Positions 36,908 through 48,480 of a DNA stretch of 64,000 nucleotides are shown here, piece after piece. Origin of the DNA: Pedobacter mendelii (GTDB taxonomy: Bacteria; Bacteroidota; Bacteroidia; Sphingobacteriales; Sphingobacteriaceae). How positions within the stretch are numbered: position 1 is the first letter of the stretch; each line of letters opens with the position of its first letter. Under the pieces are notes generated by a model. It was not told the origin of the DNA, did no database searches, and worked only from the letters and a program-made list of their open reading frames with translations. Made by a program: the position numbers and the translations under genes. The DNA is taken from contig NZ_BMDJ01000004.1 of NCBI RefSeq assembly GCF_014635725.1, positions 388,006 through 452,005 of the forward strand, in the 5' to 3' direction.

Positions 36908-38347
36908 ATGTCTAAAACCTATAAAGTACCTGGAGTTTATATTGAAGAAGTTAACAAATTTCCAATTTCAGTAGCAGATGTAGGTACAGCAATTCCTGCT
37001 TTTATTGGTAGAACTCAATTTTATAGAGATGAGAATGGATTGGAGATCGTTCGTTCTGAAAATGTAAAACCTAAACCGATCAGAATTAATTCATTTTTAG
37101 ATTATCAAAAACATTTTGGCGGATTTTGTTCTGAACATCAGATTTTTACGACAATAGTTACAGATACAACAGATATTGCTGGAGTCATAATTTCAAGAAA
37201 AATTAAATCTACAGTGAATAAAACTTTGCTTAGCGGTAATTATATGTATTACGCCATTCAAATGTTTTATGGCAATGGTGGTGGCCCATGTTATATTATC
37301 TCAACAGGAGATTATTCTTCCACGTTTAATAATGAAAATGGTGATGTTGCACTTGAAGCTTCTAGTAAGGTAGATGAAGTAACAATGTTAATTTTTACGG
37401 ATAAGCATGCCGAAAATGATGGTATAAGAACAGGATATAAATTACTTTATGGTAAAGCATTAAACGAATGCAAAAAATTAGGCGATCGCATAGCCATTTT
37501 CGATCCATGGATTGTATCAGGCAACACATATATTGATGCAGATATTATCCGGGCAGATTTTGAAAATAATAATTTAGAATATGGATGTACCTATTATCCA
37601 TGGCTTCAAACAACAATGTTTTATGGTTATAACGGAGATGAATTAATTATAAGCCATAAAAACGGTTCAATAAACGGTGCTTTTGATGGAATGAATTTAA
37701 CAGCAATTAAGGCCATTGACAGTAATACTTATGAACTTATAAAAGCCGAAGTAAACAATAATAAAATAGATTTACCACCATCTAGCGCTGTTGCAGGAAT
37801 TATGGTTCATGTTGATAATAATAGAGGTGTATGGAAAGCGCCTGCAAATGAAACGATAATTATGACAACTTTACCTACGGTAAAAGTAACCTCAGACCAG
37901 CAGGAATCATTAACTATTGATACAACAACAGGAAAATCGATTAATGTAATAAGATTTTTTCCTGAAAGAGGTACAATAATTTGGGGTGCAAGAACATTAA
38001 AAGGAAATGATAACGAATGGAAATATATTTCAGTCAGACGTTTTTTTAATTATGTTGAAGAAAGTATTAAAAAATCAACAGGATTTGTAGTTTTTGAACC
38101 TAATGAAGCCAGTACCTGGATTAAAGTTAAATCAATGTGTGATAATTTTTTAAACCAACTTTGGCGGAATGGTGCTTTACAAGGGGCAAAACCGAATGAG
38201 GCATTTTTCGTAAATATTGGTCTGGGCGTAACTATGACGAACATAGATATTCTAGAAGGTAAAATAATTATCGAAATAGGTTTAGCTGCTGTTCGTCCTG
38301 CAGAATTTATAATTTTAAGATTTTCATGTAGAACACAATCATCTTAA
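36908..38347 (+). CDS. Contractile-tail sheath protein (phage/eCIS type), orphan
   Basis: A 479-residue sheath subunit of contractile injection systems. The N-terminus YKVPGVYIEEVNKFPISVAD plus AIPAFIGRTQF is the standard opening. The C-terminal sheath domain contains VRRFFNYVEESIKKSTGF, VFEPNEASTW, NQLWRNGALQGAKPNEAFFV and the end strand AVRPAEFIILRFSCR, all typical of Bacteroidota and Afp/Pvc-like sheaths. Length and domain order are complete, so it is not a fragment. No tube, baseplate, spike, AAA ATPase or tape-measure gene is near; the closest related item is the amidase gene opposite. The function of a lone sheath is unknown. Confidence 0.9.
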   Translation: MSKTYKVPGVYIEEVNKFPISVADVGTAIPAFIGRTQFYRDENGLEIVRSENVKPKPIRINSFLDYQKHFGGFCSEHQIFTTIVTDTTDIAGVIISRKIKSTVNKTLLSGNYMYYAIQMFYGNGGGPCYIISTGDYSSTFNNENGDVALEASSKVDEVTMLIFTDKHAENDGIRTGYKLLYGKALNECKKLGDRIAIFDPWIVSGNTYIDADIIRADFENNNLEYGCTYYPWLQTTMFYGYNGDELIISHKNGSINGAFDGMNLTAIKAIDSNTYELIKAEVNNNKIDLPPSSAVAGIMVHVDNNRGVWKAPANETIIMTTLPTVKVTSDQQESLTIDTTTGKSINVIRFFPERGTIIWGARTLKGNDNEWKYISVRRFFNYVEESIKKSTGFVVFEPNEASTWIKVKSMCDNFLNQLWRNGALQGAKPNEAFFVNIGLGVTMTNIDILEGKIIIEIGLAAVRPAEFIILRFSCRTQSS

Positions 38348-38482
38348 TTTCTAGTATTTATATGGTTGATTAATATTTGTATACGCTTTATAAAAGCCAC
38401 GATAGTGATTTTTCATCAGATTAAAAATTTTCAAGTATAATTAAATGAGCTTTTTTATATTCTTTTGTAGAAAATTATCTTT

Positions 38483-39469
38483 TTAGCCTAAATCTAGAAA
38501 TTCCTTTTTAACCCATTTATTATCAGCACTTACTCTATACCAGCCATTACTTTCTTCTATGATAAAAACTTCCTGTCCTTTGGTAAATGCTGCCACTTTT
38601 GGAAAAGTATTTCCAGGACCACTTCTTACATTTAATGTTGCTGCATTAACTGTAGCCTTTTTAACCTCTTTTGTGAAAGTACCATTTACCCAATGTTGTT
38701 GAGAGCCAGATATTTTAAACCAGCCATTTTTTTCTTCGAAGACACGTAAAATAGATCCTAATTTTGCAGGTTCTCTATCAGTTATTTTCTTGCTTTGTGC
38801 ATTTGAATCAGAACGAATATTTAAACTATCGGTATTAACAAAAATGTATTTTTCTACACTTGAGTTTTGAGTAATAGCAGCACCATTTAATGCTATATTA
38901 ACCAATGGCAAGAAATTATTATCGCAATCTGCCACTTTATTTCCGCCAAAGAAATCAGTACCAGGACAGGTTTTGTTATTTCCACTTCCGTTATTTCTTG
39001 CGCCTGTACTTAAGTTAAACCAGTGGTGATAAACGATTTTATTACTGTTTACGGCAATATTAAATTTTTTGCATAACGCAGCCGCCATTCTTACAATGGT
39101 ATCTTTATGGGCATTAGTCATTACATCTTTGCCCTTATCGAAATTTCCAACATTTTCTATGCATATCGCATTTGAATTAAAACCAACAATGCAGGCCGGA
39201 GTGTTTTCGAGACTTCTACCTGTTACGATGCTTCCATCTGGGAATGTGCTGAAATGCTGACCGATATCCATCCACCCATGCGTACTTACATGATAAGTTT
39301 TCATTCCCTGCTGAATTTCGAATTGATTGTTAGGTTTACATTGTATATAACTTGGACTCCAGGTATGGTGTTCTTGAATGTAGAGGATAGTGCGGGCAAC
39401 TCTTAAATTTGAAATCCAGGTTTCAAATTCATTAATGTCCATTTTTGTAAAACCGAATTTGGTTGTCAT
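38483..39469 (-). CDS. N-acetylmuramoyl-L-alanine amidase with two SH3 domains, no signal peptide
   Basis: A 328-residue peptidoglycan amidase of the Amidase_2/PGRP type. Zinc ligands by position are H34 or H35 (QEHHTWSP), H148 or H149 (YHHWFNL) and C168 (KTCPGTDFFGG). Two SH3-like wall-binding domains follow, about 207-267 and 272-325 (VNAATLNVRSGPGNTFPKV in the second). There is no signal peptide, transmembrane helix or lipobox, so release would need lysis or a dedicated system, as for phage endolysins or CIS cargo. It is convergent with the sheath gene, 135 nt away. Confidence 0.9.
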   Translation of the reverse strand: MTTKFGFTKMDINEFETWISNLRVARTILYIQEHHTWSPSYIQCKPNNQFEIQQGMKTYHVSTHGWMDIGQHFSTFPDGSIVTGRSLENTPACIVGFNSNAICIENVGNFDKGKDVMTNAHKDTIVRMAAALCKKFNIAVNSNKIVYHHWFNLSTGARNNGSGNNKTCPGTDFFGGNKVADCDNNFLPLVNIALNGAAITQNSSVEKYIFVNTDSLNIRSDSNAQSKKITDREPAKLGSILRVFEEKNGWFKISGSQQHWVNGTFTKEVKKATVNAATLNVRSGPGNTFPKVAAFTKGQEVFIIEESNGWYRVSADNKWVKKEFLDLG

Positions 39470-39679
39470 AAGAGGTTAATTTAAGATAAAAACATTAGAC
39501 GTTAGGGATAATTTATAATAAAAAACGGGCGAATTTTATTAAGTATTAAATATAAAGAAAAATAAATTTAATTTTATAACTTTTTTAAAATCAGTAGTTT
39601 GAGTTTTTTGGATATAAAAAAATGTTCTTAAACTTTTGTGCTGATATTAGATGTTAACCATAGAAAAATTAAAATGAAA

Positions 39680-39691
39680 AAACGATTTAGT
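39680..39691 (+). promoter_or_regulatory. Shared mannosidase motif, copy 2
   Basis: AAACGATTTAGT lies 23 nt before the -33 box of the GH125 promoter. An inverted partial copy (TCGTTTT, 39711-39717) touches the -33 element. The position is almost the same as in front of the second GH92 gene. Confidence 0.65.
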
Positions 39692-39714
39692 TATTGATTA
39701 AAGCCATTTTTCGT

Positions 39715-39746
39715 TTTGAACTTGTGCATATTTTAATATATATTTG
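39715..39746 (+). promoter_or_regulatory. Promoter of the GH125 gene
   Basis: TTTG (39715-39718), 20 nt, TATATTTG (39739-39746): a full match to the Bacteroidota -33/-7 consensus, about 108 nt upstream of the chosen start codon. Confidence 0.6.
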
Positions 39747-39854
39747 TTTCAAATCTTGCCAAATAAAATTCTATCAAATAGATGGTTTTATGTAATTTAT
39801 TTAGCAGGCTAATGCTTGAATAATGGCCAAGTAAAATATACACAAAAAATAATT

Positions 39855-41282
39855 ATGAAAAGGAGAACTTTTATACAAAACACAAGCCTTTTAGGTGCTG
39901 GCATAGTCGCTTCAAAATTTTCTTTTGCTGCAGGTTTACCTCAAGAATTTCCTATTGTAAGGGTTGCTGAAGCTAAAAGACATTTTAAAAGTAAAGCAGT
40001 AGATAATGCAATTAAAACCTTTCAGGAAAATGTAAAAAATCCTGAATTGAACTGGCTTTTTGAAAACTGTTTTCCAAATACTTTAGATACTACAGTTTAC
40101 CATACAGACAAAAATGGTAGACCCGATACTTACGTTATTACTGGTGATATTGATGCAATGTGGTTGCGTGATAGTTCTGCCCAGGTTTGGCCATATTTAC
40201 AGTTTGTGAATGAGGATGCACCCTTAAAAAAGCTTATTGCAGGCGTTATTATTCATCAAACACAATGCATTTTAAAAGATCCATATGCAAATGCATTTTA
40301 TGGTGATGCTAATAAAGTTGGTGAATGGAAAACCGATAGAACGGCTATGCAACCGGGCGTACATGAGCGGAAGTGGGAAATAGATTCATTATGTTATCCA
40401 ATTCGTTTAGCCTATCATTACTGGAAAAAGACCGGTGATAAATCTCCTTTCGATACTGATTGGAAGAAAGGAATAGAAGCCACTTTAAAAACATTTAAAG
40501 ATCAACAGCGTAAAAACACAAAAGGTTCTTACCATTTTCAAAGAGAAACTACACAACCAACAGATAGTTTGCCAATGGCTGGTTACGGTTTCCCGGTAAA
40601 TCCTGTTGGCTTAATTTGCTCAGCTTTTCGCCCGAGTGATGATGCCACCATATTTCCATTTTTAATTCCTTCTAATTTTTTTGCGGTAAGCAGTTTAAAA
40701 CAAGCTGCAGAAATGGTCAAGACTTTACAAGCCGATGCATCATTAGAAAGTAGTTTATTAAATCTTGCTGATGAAGTTAATATGGCTATTCAGAAATATG
40801 CAATTGTTAATCACCCAAAATACGGTAAAATTTATGCTTTCGAAGTTGATGGATTTGGGAGTTCTTATTTGATGGATGATTCTAATGTGCCTAGTTTATT
40901 GGCATTGCCATACTTAGGCTCTGTTAAGCTAAGCGACCCAATTTATCAAAATACACGGAAGTTTGCCCTTTCTTTAGATAACCCATATTTCTTTAAAGGC
41001 ACTGCTGCTGAAGGAATAGGCGGTCCGCATGCTGGTCAGGATATGATTTGGCCAATGAGCATCACGATGAGGGCTTTAACCTCAACAGACGATAAGGAAA
41101 TTAAAATGTGCATAGAAACTTTGCAAAAAACACATGCTGGAAAAGGATTTATGCATGAATCTTTTAATACAAACGACCCTTCAAAATTTACCAGAGCGTG
41201 GTTTGCATGGTCTAATACTTTATTTGGTGAGCTGCTTTGGCGAACTCATAATGAAAAACCTGTGCTTTTAAAATTAATTTAA
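39855..41282 (+). CDS. GH125 exo-alpha-1,6-mannosidase
   Basis: Releases mannose from alpha-1,6 linkages of mannan or N-glycans. From ATG 39855 the protein has 475 residues and a twin-arginine-like signal (MKRRTFIQNTSLLGAG, cleavage near FAAG). Family motifs include TGDIDAMWLRDSSAQVWPYL, QPGVHERKWEIDSLCYPIRL and a C-terminal FNTNDPSKFTRAWFAWSNTLFG. An upstream in-frame ATG at 39816 adds 13 unlikely residues. It is followed after 198 nt by the second GH92 gene, which has its own promoter. Confidence 0.94.
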   Translation: MKRRTFIQNTSLLGAGIVASKFSFAAGLPQEFPIVRVAEAKRHFKSKAVDNAIKTFQENVKNPELNWLFENCFPNTLDTTVYHTDKNGRPDTYVITGDIDAMWLRDSSAQVWPYLQFVNEDAPLKKLIAGVIIHQTQCILKDPYANAFYGDANKVGEWKTDRTAMQPGVHERKWEIDSLCYPIRLAYHYWKKTGDKSPFDTDWKKGIEATLKTFKDQQRKNTKGSYHFQRETTQPTDSLPMAGYGFPVNPVGLICSAFRPSDDATIFPFLIPSNFFAVSSLKQAAEMVKTLQADASLESSLLNLADEVNMAIQKYAIVNHPKYGKIYAFEVDGFGSSYLMDDSNVPSLLALPYLGSVKLSDPIYQNTRKFALSLDNPYFFKGTAAEGIGGPHAGQDMIWPMSITMRALTSTDDKEIKMCIETLQKTHAGKGFMHESFNTNDPSKFTRAWFAWSNTLFGELLWRTHNEKPVLLKLI

Positions 41283-41389
41283 GGCATATTTAATTGGATA
41301 ATTCCTTAGCTAAAAAATAATTTTTTATAACCATATAAACTTATTTCATTAAATAATTCTATGTTTAAATTTTTTATATTTTAATTTGA

Positions 41390-41403
41390 TTAAACGATTT
41401 AGT
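41390..41403 (+). promoter_or_regulatory. Shared mannosidase motif, copy 3
   Basis: TTAAACGATTTAGT, with the 12-base core AAACGATTTAGT at 41392-41403, lies 22 nt before the -33 element of the second GH92 promoter. Confidence 0.65.
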
Positions 41404-41425
41404 GTAACGTTAATGCTATTTTTTA

Positions 41426-41454
41426 TTGTCGATTGTATTATTGGTATATATTTG
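41426..41454 (+). promoter_or_regulatory. Promoter of the second GH92 gene
   Basis: TTG (41426-41428), 18 nt, TATATTTG (41447-41454). The -7 box lies inside the longer reading frame from 41433, supporting the start at 41481. Confidence 0.55.
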
Positions 41455-41480
41455 ATTTACGAACCAATATATCAATAAGC

Positions 41481-43634
41481 ATGAAAGCCCTACATAAAAA
41501 TCTATTTAGTTTAATGTTAATTTTTCTGCTCGCATCAGCAGCAACAAAAAGTCAATCGGTTAGCAATTTTTCAAAATATGTAAACACTTTTATTGGGACG
41601 GCTCCATTAACAGATCCAAAAATTTTAGGCTATGAATTGCCAAAAGGCTGGCGCTCTTGGGCAGGTTTAACATTTCCAGGTAGCTCGTTGCCAAATGCAA
41701 TGGTACAACTTAGCCCAATCACTGAATACGGTTCCGGAGCAGGTTACGAATACGAAGATTCTGTGATTTATGGTTTCACACATACCAACAAAGGCCACTG
41801 GAATCTTTGTAACATTCCGATTTTGCCAATGTCGAATCCTGGCAGTAAGTTTGGGTCGAAATTCTCTCATAAAAATGAAAGTTCTGCGCCAGGGTTTTAT
41901 CAGGTTTACCTCGAAGATTACAAAATTAATGTGAGCTTAACATCAACATTGAGGACGGGATTTCATAAATATGAATTCAAAAATAAGACCGGCAGAGAAA
42001 TACTTTTTGATATGGGTAAAGCCAATAGCAAGGTGTCAACTTGGAATATCGAGCAAGAGGGAAGTTATGCAATTAAAGGCTTTCAAGGTGGTGAAAACGT
42101 TTATTTTTATGCTATCGTAAATACCCAAATAGCTAAAATCGATAAAATCGATGAAGGTAAACCTACTGGTTTTGCTATTGCTCACCTGGCAAATGGAAGT
42201 GTTGAACCTGTAGAACTTAAAATAGGCTTATCCTTTGTAAGTACTGAAAATGCTAAAGAGAATTTGTTAAAAGAAATAGGAAATAAATCTTTCGAGACAA
42301 TTCGTAAAAATGCCACTCAAAAATGGGAATCCATATTGTCATCAATACAAGTTAAAGGAGGAACGGAGAAACAAAAAGTAATGCTGTATTCTTGTCTTTA
42401 CCGCTCGTTTTTGTGGCCTGCTTTGCGTAGCGATGTAAATGGTGAATTTACCGATGCCAATCGTAAAGTGGTTAAATCTAATTTTAGGTATTATACTGAA
42501 CCATCTTTATGGGATACTTATCGCAATAAGGATATCCTTTTAGGCTTAATTTCTCCGGATGTTACACTTGATGTAATAAAATCGATGAAGGATGTTGGAG
42601 ATAAGAAAGGGTTTATTCCCACGTTTTTTCATGGTGACCACGGTTCATCATCTATAGCAGGCGCTTATTTGCGAGGTATTGATAATTTCGATATAAAAGG
42701 TACTTATCAAATTTTATTAAAAAACGCGAATACACCGGGAGGTGCTCGGCCCTATGTAGAGGAATATATTGCTAAAGGCTTTATTTCAGAACCTGATATT
42801 CCTGATCCGAAAGTTGAAACCAAAGCAAGTGCTGGTGTTTCTAAAACTTTAGAATATTCCTACGATGATTATTCGGTTGCTCAAATCGCAAAAAAACTTG
42901 GTGACACCCTAAATTATAGAATCCTGATGGCGAGATCGAAAAATTACAAAAACATGTTCGACCCATCTACGCGGTTTATGCGTGGAAAATTAGCTGATGG
43001 AAGCTGGATTAAACCATTCAATCCTCAATTTCCGTATTATGAATATATGTATAGAGAAGCTAACGCCTGGCAGGTTTCTTTTTTTGCACCGCATGATATG
43101 AAAGGTTTAATTGAATTATATGGCGGACCAAAGGGTTTTGAATCAAAACTAGATTCATTATTTACTGTACCTTGGAATCCAAATTATATTGCCAGAAATG
43201 TTGAAACAATGATTGGACAATATTGCCATGGAAATCAACCCGATCATGAAGCTCCTTTTTCTTATCATTTCATTGGCAAACCCGAAAAATCGCAAAAGAT
43301 ATTAGACAATATTTTAAACAATTTATACGGAATAGGTGATAACGGTTTAGCGCTTTGTGGTATGGATGATGCGGGAGAAATGTCTTCATGGTACGTTTTT
43401 AGTGCATTAGGTTTATATCCTTTCTCCGCAACAGATGCAGAATATATTTTAACAGTACCATTATTTGATGAGGTCAAATGGCGAACTAGTACCGGGAAAT
43501 ACATTACCATTTCAAAACCTGGAAAGGGAAGGGCAATTACAAATATTAAAGTAAATGGAAAAGACCTGAAGGGATATTTTGTTTCTCACGATTTGTTTAT
43601 AAATGGAGGGAAAATAAATATACTGACGAAGTAA
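41481..43634 (+). CDS. GH92 alpha-mannosidase (second copy)
   Basis: A 717-residue exported exo-alpha-mannosidase from ATG 41481, with signal peptide MKALHKNLFSLMLIFLLASA. Family segments are FSKYVNTFIGTAPL, GLTFPGSSLPNAMVQLSP, LWDTYRNKDILLG, CHGNQPDHEAPFSYHF and MDDAGEMSSWYVFSALGLYP. It differs clearly from the first GH92 (for example GNQPDHE against GNEPAHH), so the two probably prefer different linkages. It sits directly after the GH125 gene; together with the first GH92 it would trim branched alpha-mannan to mannose. The convergent AraC-type gene ends 57 nt beyond it. Confidence 0.94.
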   Translation: MKALHKNLFSLMLIFLLASAATKSQSVSNFSKYVNTFIGTAPLTDPKILGYELPKGWRSWAGLTFPGSSLPNAMVQLSPITEYGSGAGYEYEDSVIYGFTHTNKGHWNLCNIPILPMSNPGSKFGSKFSHKNESSAPGFYQVYLEDYKINVSLTSTLRTGFHKYEFKNKTGREILFDMGKANSKVSTWNIEQEGSYAIKGFQGGENVYFYAIVNTQIAKIDKIDEGKPTGFAIAHLANGSVEPVELKIGLSFVSTENAKENLLKEIGNKSFETIRKNATQKWESILSSIQVKGGTEKQKVMLYSCLYRSFLWPALRSDVNGEFTDANRKVVKSNFRYYTEPSLWDTYRNKDILLGLISPDVTLDVIKSMKDVGDKKGFIPTFFHGDHGSSSIAGAYLRGIDNFDIKGTYQILLKNANTPGGARPYVEEYIAKGFISEPDIPDPKVETKASAGVSKTLEYSYDDYSVAQIAKKLGDTLNYRILMARSKNYKNMFDPSTRFMRGKLADGSWIKPFNPQFPYYEYMYREANAWQVSFFAPHDMKGLIELYGGPKGFESKLDSLFTVPWNPNYIARNVETMIGQYCHGNQPDHEAPFSYHFIGKPEKSQKILDNILNNLYGIGDNGLALCGMDDAGEMSSWYVFSALGLYPFSATDAEYILTVPLFDEVKWRTSTGKYITISKPGKGRAITNIKVNGKDLKGYFVSHDLFINGGKINILTK

Positions 43635-43691
43635 GTTGATTTTGCATTCAAAAGTAAAAGTTAAATTATACTAAATTAGCTTCTTACTTAA

Positions 43692-44600
43692 TTAAAAAAT
43701 ATTAGTTAAAGGTATATGATTTTGCTGTTTGTACTTGGAGGGTGAAACACCTGCATTTTTTTTAAAATATTTCCCAAAGAAAGAGGGATTACTGAAACTA
43801 AGGGCTAAAGCAACCTCGGAAATGTTAAGTAAATGGTTGTTTAGCAGTATTTTTGCTTCACCGATAACCATTTCATCTATAAGTTCTCCTGCCGTTTTTT
43901 CGGTTACTTGTTTCACCACCTGCGAAAGGTGCCTTGGGGTAATGCATAATTTGTTTGCATAATAAATTACCCGCTTTTCTTTTTTAAATTGCTCAGAAAG
44001 CAAATTCAGAAAATTTGTAGTTAATTCTAGCTTACTGTCTCTTTTGGCTGGTACTAAGCTAAATCTTTTATTGCTGAGCAAGATCAAATCGAAAAGTATC
44101 TCAATGAAACTATTTCGAATAATATCATTTCTCTGTGATATATCTGAAGGCAGTTTTAGCTTTTTTCTTAAAGCCAGCATGTCATGGTATAGGTCAGTAT
44201 ATTCCTCTTTTGTTAGCGAAAATTTATTGATGGATTGCGCTCTGAATGTTCTGTAATTTTGAGCAGTACTTAATGATATGCCTTGCTGGGTTAGATAATT
44301 TTTGCTAAAGCCAACTTTAATAAAAGAGATATCCTGAATGTTATCTATTTCATAAATAGAGTCAGGGAAAATGAATAAAATATCTTTTTGTTTTAACACT
44401 TCGGATACGAAATTAGTTTTGATATTAAGCTTTCCCTTAACGATTAAAATAAATGCAAAAGAAGTAGCTCTAAAAGTTCGGTTCAGGCAAAAATCAGGAA
44501 TTTGATTTTCTAGGATACTAACTTCCAAATCCTCCGTTAATGGAAACTTTTCATCAATATTAATCGCTTGAGTGCTATTGTTAAGAAGCTGTTGCTGCAT
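43692..44600 (-). CDS. AraC-family transcriptional regulator
   Basis: A 302-residue regulator. The N-terminal half (about 20-190) is a cupin-like sensing region (SFAFILIVKGKLNIKTNFVS). The C-terminal AraC DNA-binding domain (about 200-300) has two helix-turn-helix units: YYANKLCITPRHLSQVVKQV and ISEVALALSFSNPSFFGKYF, followed by GVSPSKY. It lies next to and convergent with the second GH92 gene. It is a reasonable candidate for the protein that binds the shared mannosidase motif, but this is positional inference only. Confidence 0.92.
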   Translation of the reverse strand: MQQQLLNNSTQAINIDEKFPLTEDLEVSILENQIPDFCLNRTFRATSFAFILIVKGKLNIKTNFVSEVLKQKDILFIFPDSIYEIDNIQDISFIKVGFSKNYLTQQGISLSTAQNYRTFRAQSINKFSLTKEEYTDLYHDMLALRKKLKLPSDISQRNDIIRNSFIEILFDLILLSNKRFSLVPAKRDSKLELTTNFLNLLSEQFKKEKRVIYYANKLCITPRHLSQVVKQVTEKTAGELIDEMVIGEAKILLNNHLLNISEVALALSFSNPSFFGKYFKKNAGVSPSKYKQQNHIPLTNIF

Positions 44601-47478
<2,878 letters not shown>

Positions 47479-47482
<4 letters not shown>

Positions 47483-48459
47483 GAAAGCGCGTGTTGATTA
47501 CGGGTGCTACAGGATTTATTGGATATCATATCATTCAGGCTGCATTGGCCAATAATTTGGAGGTTTATGTCAGTGTCCGCAAGAAGAGTATTGTTGCGCA
47601 CCTCGCAGCATTTGATATTCGGTACGTTGAATTGAATTTCGATTCAATTGTACAAATGAAAGCGAACATTGAAGAAAATAAATACAATTACATTATCCAT
47701 GCAGCTGCAACAACTAAAGCCAAAAATCGTGAAGCGTATTTTCACATTAACGCAATTTATACGCGAAATCTTGCCATAGCTGCGTCAAGCGCAACAAGTA
47801 AACTGGAGAAGTTTGTGTTCGTTAGTAGTTTGGCAGCACGTGGTCCATTCTCAGGCCTTCATGATTCTGCTAATTTATCAAATCCGCTAACTAATTATGG
47901 TAGGAGTAAAGCACTCGCTGAAACTTATCTAAGCCAAATAAAAGATTTACCTGTGATAGTATTTAGACCTACTGCAGTTTACGGTCCGAGGGAGAAAGAC
48001 ATTTTCATTTTAATAAAAGGAATAAATGCAGGATTTGAGTTTTACATCGGCGAACAGGAACAAAAGCTAAGTTTTATACATGTTACAGATTTGGCTGATA
48101 TAATCGTAAGAGCATTGAGTTCAAATCTTTCGCATAAAACTTACCAAATTTCTGATGGAAATGTTTATAACAGTTTTTCGCTGGCAGAGTACGTTCGAAT
48201 GGGCTTAGGGAAAAAAACTTTGATAATTAAGGTCCCCTTATCAATTATAAGAGTAATTGCTTGGGCTTTAGAACATAGTTATAAGGTTTTTAATCAAATG
48301 CCCGCCCTTAATATAGATAAGATAAAAGAATTAACTGCTTCAAGTTGGGCTTGCAGTATAGATAGTTTACAGCAGGATTTAGGTTTTGAGCCTAAATACC
48401 AGTTGGAAAGCGGATTAAGCGAAACGATCGCTTGGTATAGAGAAAATAAGTGGTTATAA
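47479..48459 (+). CDS. NAD(P)-dependent epimerase/dehydratase-family reductase, candidate ceramide pathway ketoreductase
   Basis: A 326-residue extended short-chain dehydrogenase. The Rossmann motif is G9-ATG-FI-G15 (ITGATGFIGYH). The catalytic Ser is in FVFVSSLAARG (S115/S116), with Y139 and K143 in NYGRSKALAE. Bacterial sphingolipid clusters contain such an enzyme (CerR type) to reduce the 3-keto group after condensation or acylation. The position directly after spt and the GNAT gene, overlapping by 4 nt, supports that role here. A sugar-nucleotide epimerase is the alternative but has no supporting neighbours. Confidence 0.82.
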
Positions 48460-48480
48460 ATAAAATTAAATAAAAATAGA

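Larger units (their letters stand above)
39470..39854. other. 385-bp spacer holding the GH125 control region
   Basis: Divergent intergenic region between the amidase and GH125 genes. It contains the shared motif at 39680-39691 and a well-formed promoter at 39715-39746. The remainder is AT-rich without coding potential. Confidence 0.6.

Noticed and set aside
36499..39854. Prophage containing the sheath and amidase
   Set aside because: No integrase, att repeats, tRNA target, structural or replication genes are present; only these two genes recall phage.
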